64,000 nt of DNA from Mycobacterium scrofulaceum (GCF_001667885.1 NZ_LZJW01000141.1:18268-82267); one strand, 5' to 3'; positions 17,355-26,624 are shown, numbered from the stretch's first letter. A program made the numbers and translations. The notes: generated by a model from the sequence alone, not told the origin.

Positions 17355-18297
17355 GCTCAGCGGGCCGGCGCTGAAGGTCAGCGCGATCGGTTTCGGCTGC
17401 GGGGGTTTGATGCAGGCGCCGTTCCGCAAGGAGCGGATGGCCGTGCTGGCCAGCGCGGTCGAGCACGGCATCACGCACTTCGACACCGCGCGGATGTACG
17501 GCCTCGGCATGGCGGAGTCCGAACTGGGGGTGTTCCTGCGCACCGTGAATCGCGAATCGGTGACGGTGGCGACGAAGTTCGGCATCGACGTCGGCGGGGC
17601 GGCCCGGCGTCTCGGCCGCTTCCAGGCGCCTGCGCGCGCGGTGCTGCGCAGAGCGCCGGCGCTGCGACGCGCGGTCAAGCGGCAACAGGAACCGGACCTC
17701 ACCCCCCGGCGCTACGACGCGGCGGTCGCGACCCGGAGCCTGGACCAGAGCCTGGCGGCGCTGGGCGTCGACTACGTCGACGTCTTGTTCGTGCACGGCC
17801 CAAGGCCTTTCGACACCGTCGCGAGCCATGAACTCGGCGAGTTCTTCGAAAAGGCTCACCGGCAGGGCAAGATTCGCGCCTGGGGTGTGTCCCAGGACGA
17901 GGGTTTCGAGGTGGATTTCGCCGGTGCATTCGCACCGCGGGGCGTCAGCCAGGTCCGCGGTGATCTTCTCGATCCGCCGCCCCGCCCCGCCGACTTCGGG
18001 TATGGCGTCTTCAACCGGCCGTACACCGCGCTTTCGACTGCGTTGCGGGCCGACACACGGCTGGCGCGACGTTGGTCCGAAACGCTCCAAGCCGACCCGC
18101 TGGCCCCCGGCGTGTTGCCGAGGCTGATCCTCGCGTCGGCGGCCACGGCCACGGGTTGTCGCGCGATTCTCTACAGCAGCACCGACCCGCGGCGGGTTGC
18201 CGACGCGGCGGAAGCCGTCTCGTCGCCGCCGGACCCGGGGCTCGTGACGCGTTTTCTCGCTCTTGCCCAGCAGTTCCGACGGGGCCCCGCCGCGTGA
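17341..18297 (+). CDS. Aldo/keto reductase
   Basis: NAD(P)H-dependent aldo/keto reductase fold, 318 residues from TTG 17341. The catalytic tetrad can be placed: Asp in HFDTARMYG, Tyr in the same motif, Lys in VATKFG and His in VLFVHGPRP. The gene overlaps the glycosyltransferase by 14 bases and the GMC oxidoreductase by GTGA, so the three form one unit. Aldo/keto reductases in glycan loci can act on keto-sugars or other modified sugars; that use here is inferred from position. TTG is accepted because no later start keeps the first beta-strand. Confidence 0.82.
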   Translation: MEQVELSGPALKVSAIGFGCGGLMQAPFRKERMAVLASAVEHGITHFDTARMYGLGMAESELGVFLRTVNRESVTVATKFGIDVGGAARRLGRFQAPARAVLRRAPALRRAVKRQQEPDLTPRRYDAAVATRSLDQSLAALGVDYVDVLFVHGPRPFDTVASHELGEFFEKAHRQGKIRAWGVSQDEGFEVDFAGAFAPRGVSQVRGDLLDPPPRPADFGYGVFNRPYTALSTALRADTRLARRWSETLQADPLAPGVLPRLILASAATATGCRAILYSSTDPRRVADAAEAVSSPPDPGLVTRFLALAQQFRRGPAA

Positions 18298-19991
18298 TCC
18301 GCGGTCCGGCGCAGTTCGCTCCCGATACGACGCTCCGAACCGATGTCGTGGTGGTCGGGGCGGGCCCGATTGGTATCGCGACCGCGCTGGAGCTCGCGGC
18401 TGCGGGCGTCGAGGTGGCGTTGATCGAAAGTGGTCTGGAGCGTACGGACCGCGCGGCCCAGGAGCTGGCGACGTTCGACTCGCGCCAGGACGACTACTTC
18501 CATTCGCGCAGCGAGGTCACCGTTCGCCGCCAAGTGGGTGGAACCTCGGCGCTGTGGGGCGGACGATGTGTCAAGTTCGACGCCATCGACTTCGAGGATC
18601 GGCCCATCACCGCGCAGTCGCCCTGGCCGATCGGGTTCGACGATGTCGAGCCGTATCTGCAACGGGCCTGCGACTGGGCGGGATGCGGGCAGGCGGTCTT
18701 CAATGCGCGCGACATCCCGGAGTTGGCGCAGCGGGATTTGGTCGTGGGGCTTCCCGACGAGCAGGTGCGCACCACCGATCTCGAACGCTGGTCGTTGCCA
18801 ACACGTTTCGGGCGCGAATACCGCGCCGAGTTGCGCAACACCCCTGGCCTGACGGTGTGGACCGGCCTGACGTGCACCGAGGTGGTGACCACCGAAGCAG
18901 GTGACGCCGTCGACCATCTCGTCGTCAAGACGCTGAATGGACGCGAGGGCAGAGTCGTCGCGGCGGACTACATCATTGCCACCGGTGGCCTGGAGGCCAC
19001 CCGCCTGCTGCTCGCGTCGAATCGTCATCATCCCGCCGGGCTGGGCAACGCGGGCGGCCACCTCGGGCGCTGGTACATGTCGCACGTCGAGGCCAGGGTC
19101 GCGCGCGTACACTTCGCACGCGACGACGTCATCTACGAACACGAGCGGGACCGCGAGGGCGTCTACGTCCGCCGCCGCTTCACCTTCACTCCACGGCTGC
19201 AACGTGAGCTCGGAATGCCGAACGCCGCTGTCTGGATGGTAAATCCGCCGATCAGCGATCCGGCGCACGGCAGCGGAATCCTCTCGGGCGTCTACCTGAC
19301 GTTGATCTCCCCGCTGGGGCGTTTCCTGCTGGCGGCGGCCATCCGCGAGGCCCACACCAAGACCGCGGGCCCGCCGCGCGTCGCCGCGCACCTACGCAAC
19401 ATCATCCGAGACCTGTTCGGATCCATCCGATTCGCGGTCCGGTTCTCCTACGCGCGGTTCCTGCGCCGGGGCCGCAAGGCGCCGGGCTTTTTCGTCAAGG
19501 GGTCGGGCAATCGGTACTTACTGCACTACCACGGAGAGCATCTTCCGCACTGGGACAGCCGCATCGAGCTGACCGACGAACGCGACGCCCTCGGCATGCG
19601 CCGGATACGCACCCACATGTGTTTCTCCGACGCCGACTACGAAAGTGTGCGCAAGGCAATCGGTCTCATCGACCAGCACCTGCGCCGCCACGGCGTCGGG
19701 CACGTGGAGTGGCTCGCCGACGACGTCGAGGCCTCGGTGCACGATTTCATGCACGGTTACGCCGGCTTTCATCAGGCCGGCACAACTCGGATGTCTGCGA
19801 CCGCAGACGGCGGCGTCGTGAACCCGGACCTTGAGGTGCACGGGGTGCGCAGGCTGTACGTCGCGAGCACCTCGGTCCTGCCGACATCGAGCCAGGCCAA
19901 CCCGACGCTGCTGGGGATAGCGCTGGGTGTGCGGCTTGCGGAGCGGCTCATCGGTGCCCGATCGGCGCGGCCCGAGGTCTCCGACGGCTGA
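18294..19991 (+). CDS. GMC-family FAD oxidoreductase
   Basis: Flavin-dependent oxidoreductase of 565 residues of the glucose-methanol-choline type. Evidence is the N-terminal VVVGAGPIGIATALELAAAG FAD fold, GGTSALWGGRC (the second FAD loop), IATGGLEATRLLLAS, and the C-terminal signature HQAGTTRM followed by SSQANPTLLGIALGVRLAE. The substrate is probably an alcohol group; with the adjoining aldo/keto reductase it may remodel a sugar before or after transfer (inference). GTG 18294 overlaps the reductase stop. The longer upstream reading frame lies inside the reductase gene and is not used. A hairpin follows at 20057. Confidence 0.85.
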   Translation: MIRGPAQFAPDTTLRTDVVVVGAGPIGIATALELAAAGVEVALIESGLERTDRAAQELATFDSRQDDYFHSRSEVTVRRQVGGTSALWGGRCVKFDAIDFEDRPITAQSPWPIGFDDVEPYLQRACDWAGCGQAVFNARDIPELAQRDLVVGLPDEQVRTTDLERWSLPTRFGREYRAELRNTPGLTVWTGLTCTEVVTTEAGDAVDHLVVKTLNGREGRVVAADYIIATGGLEATRLLLASNRHHPAGLGNAGGHLGRWYMSHVEARVARVHFARDDVIYEHERDREGVYVRRRFTFTPRLQRELGMPNAAVWMVNPPISDPAHGSGILSGVYLTLISPLGRFLLAAAIREAHTKTAGPPRVAAHLRNIIRDLFGSIRFAVRFSYARFLRRGRKAPGFFVKGSGNRYLLHYHGEHLPHWDSRIELTDERDALGMRRIRTHMCFSDADYESVRKAIGLIDQHLRRHGVGHVEWLADDVEASVHDFMHGYAGFHQAGTTRMSATADGGVVNPDLEVHGVRRLYVASTSVLPTSSQANPTLLGIALGVRLAERLIGARSARPEVSDG

Positions 19992-20056
19992 GGCACGTCG
20001 GTTCGCGCCGCCCACGGTTGGTCTTTCGCGGCTGAGTCCCTCTATCGCCCATCTCA

Positions 20057-20073
20057 TTTCCGGACAACGGAAA
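20057..20073. terminator. Hairpin between convergent genes
   Basis: TTTCCG, loop GACAA, CGGAAA forms a perfect 6-bp stem in the 104-base gap between the GMC oxidoreductase gene and the TylF-like gene. The A/T ends could serve termination from both sides. Confidence 0.4.
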
Positions 20074-20095
20074 CGGGGGCCGTAGCGGGGTGGGG

Positions 20096-20905
20096 TTACT
20101 TGACGACCTCGAACAGCCAGTGATGACCGCGCGCCGTGGCCAGCGGGCGGAACTCCCGTGGCGAACGGGCCATGAGTTCCTTGAATGCCCGCATCTCATG
20201 ATCGCGGTCGGGGAACTCGTCGAAGTAGATCAGCGAACCGGGCTGGAGCAACGGCTCCGCCCAATTCAGCACCGTGGCGGCGCTGGAGTAGACGTCGCAG
20301 TCGACGTTGATAATCAACTGGTCGTGCTCGGGGACGTCGAACTTTGGGAGGCTGTCGTCAAACCAGCCGACGACGAACGAAACGCGGGCATCGTCGATCT
20401 TCGGCGGCTCGCCGCCGACGTCGAAGTGGCCGGCTCCCAGGCCGGGCCGCCAGTCCTGCGGCAGGCCCTCGAAGCTGTCGAAGCCGACCAGCCGCGCTTG
20501 AGGATGCCGGAGGTGCTGCGACCACCACCGCATCGAGCCGCCCTCGAACACACCGAATTCGAGGTACAGGGGATTCTGCCCCCGGACCTTGGCCAGCGCC
20601 CGGTCGAATAAGGCAAATTGGTCGGCGACGACATCGACCGTTTGATTCGGAAAATCGTGCGCCAGCCAATGACCGAGCTCGAGGTAGCTGAGCACCGAAC
20701 GCAGATTCGCCAGCCGGCCGGACGTCACTCGGCGGCCGGCCTTCATCAGCGATAAGCGAACTTTGGTTTTTGCGGTGCCGCCGACGCGATGACCCAGGTT
20801 TTGCAGAATCCCTCGGGTTGCCGCAAATGGCGTCCGGCCGCGCTCGGCATCCGCTTCAGGCACGCACAACACCCTATCCGACCTGGGCTGTCGCCAAAAA
20901 CCCAT
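20096..20905 (-). CDS. TylF/macrocin-type O-methyltransferase
   Basis: SAM-dependent methyltransferase of up to 269 residues. LYLEFGVFEGGSMRWW is the SAM-binding loop typical of the TylF (macrocin O-methyltransferase) family. GFDSFEGLPQDW and NVDCDVYSSAATVL carry the acidic and metal-site residues, and LIYFDEFPD follows. These enzymes methylate sugar hydroxyls. The start is unsure: ATG 20905 is the longest form. GTG 20863 lies 7 bases after a TAGGGT hexamer (20876 down to 20871), which would give a leaderless 255-residue form. The gene sits alone on the minus strand between two plus-strand sugar units. Confidence 0.8.
   Translation of the reverse strand: MGFWRQPRSDRVLCVPEADAERGRTPFAATRGILQNLGHRVGGTAKTKVRLSLMKAGRRVTSGRLANLRSVLSYLELGHWLAHDFPNQTVDVVADQFALFDRALAKVRGQNPLYLEFGVFEGGSMRWWSQHLRHPQARLVGFDSFEGLPQDWRPGLGAGHFDVGGEPPKIDDARVSFVVGWFDDSLPKFDVPEHDQLIINVDCDVYSSAATVLNWAEPLLQPGSLIYFDEFPDRDHEMRAFKELMARSPREFRPLATARGHHWLFEVVK
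20871..20876 (-). promoter_or_regulatory. Candidate -10 element of the TylF-like gene
   Basis: TAGGGT on the minus strand matches TANNNT and ends 7 bases before the in-frame GTG at 20863. A leaderless transcript would begin on that codon. The -35 region (TTTTGG) is poor. If correct, the ATG at 20905 is not used. Confidence 0.35.
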
Positions 20906-21095
20906 TTGGACAAAGATTCCCGCTGTCGAGAGCCGGTGATGTGCGCTCGGGTCGGCCGCCGAATTCGGTCGGTGGCAAGGTTGGAGAATCGGAGAAATAG
21001 AATGGCTTGATCGTTGACGAAGCTAGATGAAAAGTGCGCGTGGGCCGCTGGCATGCGGGACTATTGGGCGATCGTCGGGAAGCGAAGGTGTGGTC

Positions 21096-22412
21096 GTGAA
21101 GATCTCGGTCATCGGATGCGGGTACGTCGGCCTCGTCACGGGCGCTTGCCTGGCCGACAGCGGCAACGACGTGGTGTGCGTCGACATCGACCAGGCGAAG
21201 GTGGACGAGCTTCTGGCCGGGGGTGTGCCGATCTATGAGCCCGGCTTGTCCGAGTTGATCGCCAGGAACCGGGAGAACGGGTCCATCGATTTCACCACCG
21301 ACCGGCGGCGCGCGATCGAACACGGTGACGTGATCTTCGTCGCCGTCGCGACGCCGATGAGCGAGAACGGCGAGGCCGACCTGTCCTACGTCCACGCGGC
21401 GGCCGATGACATCGGGACATACCTGGATCGCTACAAGGTCATCGTCGACAAGTCGACCGTCCCCGTGGGCACCGCCGACCAGGTCCGCGAGATCATCGCC
21501 GCCAAGACCTCGCAGGAGTTCGACGTCGTATCGAATCCCGAGTTCCTCAAGGAGGGCACCGCGGTCACCGACTTCATGAAGCCCGACCGCGTGGTCATCG
21601 GCAGTGACTCCAAGCGGGCAGTGGAAATCATGCGCGAGGTCTACGAGCCATACCTACGCACATTCCATCCGCTGATCGTCATGGACATCAAGAGCGCCGA
21701 GGTGACCAAGTATGCGGCGAATTGTTTTCTCGCCACCAAGATTTCGTTCATCAACGAGATCTCGAACTTGTGTGAGACGGCCGGTGCGGACATTTCGGCC
21801 GTGCGGGAGGCCCTCGGTGCGGACCGCCGCATCGGTTACGAATTCCTGTTCCCCGGGGTCGGATACGGTGGCTCGTGCCTGCCCAAGGACGTCCAGGCAT
21901 TGATACACACCGCCGCGGGCATGGGGTTTGAGATGCGCCTGCTGCGTGCGGTGGACGAGGTCAACACGGAGCAGAAGGCCACCTTGGTCTCCAAGATCGT
22001 CACTCACTTCGGTCACGGTCGGCCCGCGGCCGATCTGACCGGATTGCGGATCGGGCTCTGGGGCCTCAGCTTCAAGCCCCAGACCGACGACATACGCGAA
22101 GCGCCGTCCCTGGTCGTCGCCCGCAAGTTGATCGAGATGGGCGCGAGCGTGCGGGCTTTCGATCCGGAGGCAACCGCGCGAGCCAAAGAGGAGCTGGGCG
22201 ATTCGATCGAATACGCGGGGAACATGTACGAGGCGGTCGAGGGAGCCGACGCGCTCGTCCTGGTCACCGAGTGGAAGCAATTCCAGCGGCCGTCGTGGCA
22301 GCGCGTCAAGTCGGTGATGCGGAGCCACGTCGTCTTCGACGGTCGAAACATCTACGACCCGAAGCGGTTGCGGGCCGAGGGTTTCGAGTACTACGGCATG
22401 GGCCGCCACTAG
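21096..22412 (+). CDS. UDP-glucose 6-dehydrogenase
   Basis: Oxidises UDP-glucose to UDP-glucuronate with two NAD+. The 438-residue protein opens with KISVIGCGYVGLVTG (Rossmann loop). It carries STVPVGT, SNPEFLKEG, EVTKYAANCFLATKISFINE and GVGYGGSCLPKD, with the catalytic cysteine near residue 260. Length and order are those of bacterial Ugd/TuaD enzymes. GTG 21096 keeps the exact N-terminal strand; GTG 21090 is an alternative two codons earlier. The next gene, nine bases on, uses the product. Together they make UDP-glucuronate and UDP-xylose for the local polysaccharide. Confidence 0.92.
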   Translation: MKISVIGCGYVGLVTGACLADSGNDVVCVDIDQAKVDELLAGGVPIYEPGLSELIARNRENGSIDFTTDRRRAIEHGDVIFVAVATPMSENGEADLSYVHAAADDIGTYLDRYKVIVDKSTVPVGTADQVREIIAAKTSQEFDVVSNPEFLKEGTAVTDFMKPDRVVIGSDSKRAVEIMREVYEPYLRTFHPLIVMDIKSAEVTKYAANCFLATKISFINEISNLCETAGADISAVREALGADRRIGYEFLFPGVGYGGSCLPKDVQALIHTAAGMGFEMRLLRAVDEVNTEQKATLVSKIVTHFGHGRPAADLTGLRIGLWGLSFKPQTDDIREAPSLVVARKLIEMGASVRAFDPEATARAKEELGDSIEYAGNMYEAVEGADALVLVTEWKQFQRPSWQRVKSVMRSHVVFDGRNIYDPKRLRAEGFEYYGMGRH

Positions 22413-22421
22413 GCTGGGTGG

Positions 22422-23375
22422 ATGAGAGCCCTCGTCACCGGCGCCGCCGGATTCCTCGGATCCCACCTCTGCGATCGCCTTCGCCGCGACGGCATCGAGG
22501 TGCTCGGCCTGGACAACTTCTATACCGGCAGGCGCGAGAACCTCGCCCACCTCGACGGTGATCCGGGGTTCAGCTTCTTCGAGCACGATGTACGGCTCCC
22601 GCTGGACGCGGCCGCGGTGGCGGGGCCGCTGGACCTCGTTTTCAACATGGCCTGCCCGGGTTCGCCGTTCGCATTCCAGCGCGATCCCGTCTTCACGCTG
22701 GACACCAACTACCTCGGTACGAGGAATGTCCTCGAGCTGGCGCTCGGCAAAGAGGCTGTCATGCTGCAGGCCTCCACCAGCGAGATCTATGGCGATCCCA
22801 CCGTTCATCCGCAGACCGAGAGCTATTGGGGCAACGTCAACTGCTTCGGCCCCCGGGCGTGTTATGACGAGGGTAAGCGGGTCGCCGAAACACTGATGCT
22901 CGAATACGCGCGCCGCTTCGGCGCTCGGATCAAGGTCGTCCGCATCTTCAACACCTACGGCCCGAGGATGGATCCCCAGGATGGACGGATCGTCTCGCAG
23001 TTCATCGTGCAGGCACTACAGGGCGAACCGATCACCATCTTCGGCGATGGCACCCAAACCCGAAGCTTCTGCTACGTCGACGATTTGATCGATGGCCTGG
23101 TCAGGACGGCGACCAGCGAGTCGTCTTTCACCGGACCGGTCAACCTTGGTAGCCAGGACGAGCTGACCGTCCGCGAGGTCGCGCGCGCCGTCAAGGAGAT
23201 GACGGGATCGCCGTCCTCGATCGTTTTCCAGGCCCTGCCCGAGGACGACCCGAAGAAGCGCAAGCCCGACACCGCCCTCGCCGAGTCGCAACTCGACTGG
23301 CGTCCGGTGGTCCCCTTCGGAGATGGGGTCAAACTGACGATCGAATACTTCAGATCTGCCGGTTTTGGGCGATGA
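22422..23375 (+). CDS. UDP-glucuronate decarboxylase (UDP-xylose synthase)
   Basis: Extended SDR of 317 residues. TGAAGFLGSH is the NAD loop. ACPGSPFAFQRDPV, TSEIYGDP and the catalytic CYDEGKRVAET (Tyr and Lys) are the pattern of UDP-xylose synthases; RIFNTYGPRM follows. It should convert UDP-glucuronate to UDP-xylose. It directly follows UDP-glucose dehydrogenase, the enzyme that makes its substrate. The end of the gene overlaps the end of the minus-strand glycosyltransferase gene by 26 bases. A related dTDP-sugar dehydratase is the main alternative, but the YDEGKR motif and the partner gene favour UXS. Confidence 0.87.
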   Translation: MRALVTGAAGFLGSHLCDRLRRDGIEVLGLDNFYTGRRENLAHLDGDPGFSFFEHDVRLPLDAAAVAGPLDLVFNMACPGSPFAFQRDPVFTLDTNYLGTRNVLELALGKEAVMLQASTSEIYGDPTVHPQTESYWGNVNCFGPRACYDEGKRVAETLMLEYARRFGARIKVVRIFNTYGPRMDPQDGRIVSQFIVQALQGEPITIFGDGTQTRSFCYVDDLIDGLVRTATSESSFTGPVNLGSQDELTVREVARAVKEMTGSPSSIVFQALPEDDPKKRKPDTALAESQLDWRPVVPFGDGVKLTIEYFRSAGFGR

Positions 23376-24558
23376 CTTCCCGATAGGCCAGAACGGTCTG
23401 CTCCGCAACCGATTTCGGGTCGAACCGCTTCTCCGCCTCGGCGCGGGCCCGGCGTTCCAGGCTTGTTCTGAAGGCGTCGTCATCCAGCATCCGGCGGATG
23501 TGTCCGGCGCATGCCGCGACATCGCCATGCGGGAAGAGCAGGGCGGTGCGGCCGTCCTCGACCATGTCCGGAATGCCGCCGACGCGGGAGGCGATCACCG
23601 GCAGCCCGCACGCCATCGCTTGTGCGACGGCTTGGGGAGTGGTCTCTTCGCGCGAGCCCATCAATAGCACTTGGGCGCGCCCGTATTCATCGAGCAGTTC
23701 TTCGTGGCTGATGGGCCCCAGCAGCGTTACCCGTTCCCGCAGGCCGCATTCTTCTATCGCCCGCCGGACTTCGCGTTCGCTGGCCGGGTCCGCAATCGGT
23801 CCGGCGATCCTGAGTTGCAGGCTTGCCGGCCACGACCGGTTCGCAACCGCGCCATGGTCATTGGCGACCTCGCCGATCGCGCGCACGAGATGGTCCACAC
23901 TCTTGCGCGGCACCAGCGTCCCGACAAACAACATTCGGCCGGGCTCCGGTGCGCGCCGTACGCGGAAGAAGTCGTCCTGGATCGGGTTCTCAATGAGTCG
24001 GCAGCGCGCCGTCAGCATCGGCCCGTAAACCTGCGCCAGGTACGGCGAGATGACGATCATGTCCCGGGCGCGGCGAAACACCTCACGCTCCATGTTGGCG
24101 ACGGCCCGTTTCTTCAGGGCGCCCAACGCATCCCACCGGCTTCGTTGCAGTAACCGGCTCTCGATGAAGAGCACGCCGTGCGGGGTGATAATCGTCGGCG
24201 CCCCGCTCGCCAACGCGCCGAGCGCGTGGCGATCCTGGCCCTGCCCATGCACGACATCGGGATCGATCGAACGAATCACCGCCGCCAGTCGCGGCACGTC
24301 GTTGACGCGCAGTGTGACCAGCCGCGGGAGGTTCAGGCGCCTGACGTAGTGAACGTGCAGCGCCCCGGCCCGGCGGTAGGTGGTGGTCACGCCGTTCATC
24401 GCGCTGACGACGTGGCACTCGATGTCGGAACGGGCCGCGAGCGCATGCGCCAACGTGTATGTCACCGACTGCACCCCGTTCTGCACGGCCGCGCCTTCAT
24501 CGGTGGGGTAGTCGCCCACCAGGGCCACCCGCAGGGGGCGGGCGAAATCAGGGCGCAC
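23350..24558 (-). CDS. GT4-type glycosyltransferase
   Basis: Retaining GT-B glycosyltransferase of 402 residues. N-terminal VALVGDYPTDEGAAVQNGVQ and HGQGQDRHALG form the acceptor half. FVGTLVPRKSVDHLVRA and LLMGSREETTPQAVAQAMACG form the donor-binding half with the E-x7-type motif. The open frame extends to 24729, but that part lies inside the epimerase gene and is arginine-rich. GTG 24558 gives a normal N-terminus and an 11-base overlap with the epimerase stop. It is the last gene of the minus-strand sugar operon. Its 3' end overlaps the UDP-xylose synthase gene. Confidence 0.87.
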   Translation of the reverse strand: MRPDFARPLRVALVGDYPTDEGAAVQNGVQSVTYTLAHALAARSDIECHVVSAMNGVTTTYRRAGALHVHYVRRLNLPRLVTLRVNDVPRLAAVIRSIDPDVVHGQGQDRHALGALASGAPTIITPHGVLFIESRLLQRSRWDALGALKKRAVANMEREVFRRARDMIVISPYLAQVYGPMLTARCRLIENPIQDDFFRVRRAPEPGRMLFVGTLVPRKSVDHLVRAIGEVANDHGAVANRSWPASLQLRIAGPIADPASEREVRRAIEECGLRERVTLLGPISHEELLDEYGRAQVLLMGSREETTPQAVAQAMACGLPVIASRVGGIPDMVEDGRTALLFPHGDVAACAGHIRRMLDDDAFRTSLERRARAEAEKRFDPKSVAEQTVLAYREVIAQNRQI

Positions 24559-25507
24559 CGCGGCCGCTTTCCAGTTTGATATCCGGGTACTCGGCGAAGA
24601 TCTTTCGCGCCGTCGCCGGGCCGAACGGCTCCGCGGCACGGCCGATGGTGCGGCGCAACCGTTGTGTGTCCGGGCACAGGAACGGCCGGTCGTTGGGGCG
24701 CTGACGCCCGGGCACCGAGGTGAAGTCAACGGGAAACGGCAGCACGGACGCGATGATGCTCAACGCTTCCCGGACCTCGATCGCCTTGCCGGATCCGATG
24801 TTGAGGATCTCCAATCCTTCGACCCGCGAGACGGTGTCGACGATCACGGCGCCCATCGAGTCGACGTCCACATAGTCGCGCAGTGGCCAGAGGTTACCGA
24901 CTTCCACTTCGCGCTTGCCCTCTTCTGCGATCTGACGGGTGACATCGGCCAGCATGTGCGGATTGGTTTCCCGCGGCCCGGCGGCGTTGAACAGCCGCCC
25001 GATCACCAGCGTGCGGAAACATCCGGTGGACTCGAAATAGCGCATGCACAACTGCTCCGCCAGGAACTTGGTGTGGCCGTACACATAGACCGGCCCGGTC
25101 GGATCGACTTCCCGGTGGGGCACGAAGTTCGGATGGTAGACGTCGCCGGTCGACGCGAAGAAGAAGGCCTGGACCCCGTGCCGCCGTGACGACTCGAGCA
25201 CGTTCAACGTGCCGTGCACATTCAGGGTGTACGCCTCGTAGACGTGCTCCTCGCACCATGGGACGAAGTGTTGCGCCGCAAGATGAATGACGTTCTGCGG
25301 CTTGATGTCACGCAACACCTCGTCACAGGCGTCGGCATCGAGGATGTCGCGGACGACCAGCGTCGGCTTGCGGGGTGCGTTCTGCCAGCGGTCTTTTCCG
25401 AGGGAAAGGTCATCCATGACGAAGACCTCGGCGCCCCGCTCCAGCAACGAGTTGACGACCGACGACCCGATGAATCCGCAACCCCCGGTGACCAGATACC
25501 TGCTCAC
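24548..25507 (-). CDS. NAD-dependent nucleotide-sugar epimerase/dehydratase
   Basis: Extended SDR of about 319 residues. RYLVTGGCGFIGS is the NAD loop, FFFASTGDVY holds the Ser/Thr, and VYGHTKFLAEQL gives the Tyr-x3-Lys pair. GRLFNAAGPRE follows as in nucleotide-sugar epimerases and 4,6-dehydratases. The exact sugar cannot be told. GTG 25507 is preferred because GAGAGGG (25523 down to 25517) sits 9 bases upstream. ATG 25516 and ATG 25531 would add 3 or 8 residues, but the ribosome-binding site is badly placed for them. It overlaps the downstream glycosyltransferase gene. Confidence 0.85.
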   Translation of the reverse strand: MSRYLVTGGCGFIGSSVVNSLLERGAEVFVMDDLSLGKDRWQNAPRKPTLVVRDILDADACDEVLRDIKPQNVIHLAAQHFVPWCEEHVYEAYTLNVHGTLNVLESSRRHGVQAFFFASTGDVYHPNFVPHREVDPTGPVYVYGHTKFLAEQLCMRYFESTGCFRTLVIGRLFNAAGPRETNPHMLADVTRQIAEEGKREVEVGNLWPLRDYVDVDSMGAVIVDTVSRVEGLEILNIGSGKAIEVREALSIIASVLPFPVDFTSVPGRQRPNDRPFLCPDTQRLRRTIGRAAEPFGPATARKIFAEYPDIKLESGRGAP

Positions 25508-25565
25508 GTTTTCCATCCCTCTCGCGTCCATGCGTTCGGATACCCGTGGTGTGCTCGGTTTCCGG

Positions 25566-26624
25566 TCATCGTCGACGGCCCATCACCTCGTCGATGACCT
25601 CCAGAAAGCGCTCCGCGACAAGGTCGACGGCGCAATGGAGCTCGTAGTGGCGCGCCGCGGTGGCTCCCTGCCGCGCCGCCGTGGCCGGGTCGGCCAGGCG
25701 GTCGAAAGCGGCGGCCAGTCCGGCAACGTCGTCGACGCCGATCGGGGGGAAGTCCGGGGGTTGGTATTCGGGCGGCCCGCCCTCCGTGGAGACGATCGGC
25801 ATGACGCCCAACTGCATCGAGAGGACCTGCACGCCGCTTTGGGTGGCGCGCCGGTAGTGGGCGATCGAGCCCTTGGCGGCGGCCAGCGTGGTGACGACAT
25901 CGCGGTAGCGGTAACCGCCGCGACGCCACTGCGTGTGGGCGGGCAACTCGTCGGCGTCCAGCGCTCCGTCGCCGATCAGGATGAGGTCGTCACCGCGCCA
26001 GCCGCCGCCTTCGACGTGGCACTGCCAGGCGCGCAACACGACGTCCACATTCTTGTAGGGATTGAGCCGGCCGAACATGACAAAGTCGTGGCGCCCCTTG
26101 GCATCCACGAACGGAGGGACCCGATCGAGATCGAGATCGCTGGCAAGCGGTACGACGTGCACCGGCGTGCCGATCACGTCGCGTCGTGTCGCCACCGCGC
26201 GCGCGACGTAGTCGCAATAGGCGATGGTGGCCGCCGAGTGGGCACCCCAGCGATCGAGAACCGCGAGTTCGTATGTCGGCAGCGCTTCTCCCGGGTCATG
26301 GGGGCGGTCGTCGTGGATCACCTGGATGCGTGGCGTCCGTCCGGCCAGTGCGATCCAGCGTGGATCGCGGACCTGCTCGGCGATCACGACGTCCGGCCGG
26401 AACTTGCGTACCCGCCGCCAGGCCTTGAGCGTCGGGGGCCATGTCTTGGCCGAGAGGAATCGCGGCTCGAGCACCACCTCGTACTCACGGGCGGCGTCGG
26501 ACTCCGGGTGTCGGTCGGAGGTCACGAGCAGCACGTCGGCCCCGTGGCGAATCAGCGCTTCGGACTGCACCCGCACCGCCGGACGTGTCCATGGCGAAAG
26601 CCAAAGCACCCGTGGAGAATTCAC
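25566..26624 (-). CDS. Glycosyltransferase (GT-B fold, GT4-like)
   Basis: Glycosyltransferase of 352 residues. FVMFGRLNPYKNVDVVLRAW is the donor-half signature. QSGVQVLSMQLGVMPIVSTEGGPPEY takes the place of the usual E-x7-E region. The first domain (VLWLSPWTRPAVRVQSEALI) is a plausible Rossmann half. GTG 26624 overlaps the flippase stop by GTGA, and the longer frame upstream is inside the flippase gene. It belongs to the minus-strand operon. Sugar donor unknown. Confidence 0.82.
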   Translation of the reverse strand: MNSPRVLWLSPWTRPAVRVQSEALIRHGADVLLVTSDRHPESDAAREYEVVLEPRFLSAKTWPPTLKAWRRVRKFRPDVVIAEQVRDPRWIALAGRTPRIQVIHDDRPHDPGEALPTYELAVLDRWGAHSAATIAYCDYVARAVATRRDVIGTPVHVVPLASDLDLDRVPPFVDAKGRHDFVMFGRLNPYKNVDVVLRAWQCHVEGGGWRGDDLILIGDGALDADELPAHTQWRRGGYRYRDVVTTLAAAKGSIAHYRRATQSGVQVLSMQLGVMPIVSTEGGPPEYQPPDFPPIGVDDVAGLAAAFDRLADPATAARQGATAARHYELHCAVDLVAERFLEVIDEVMGRRR

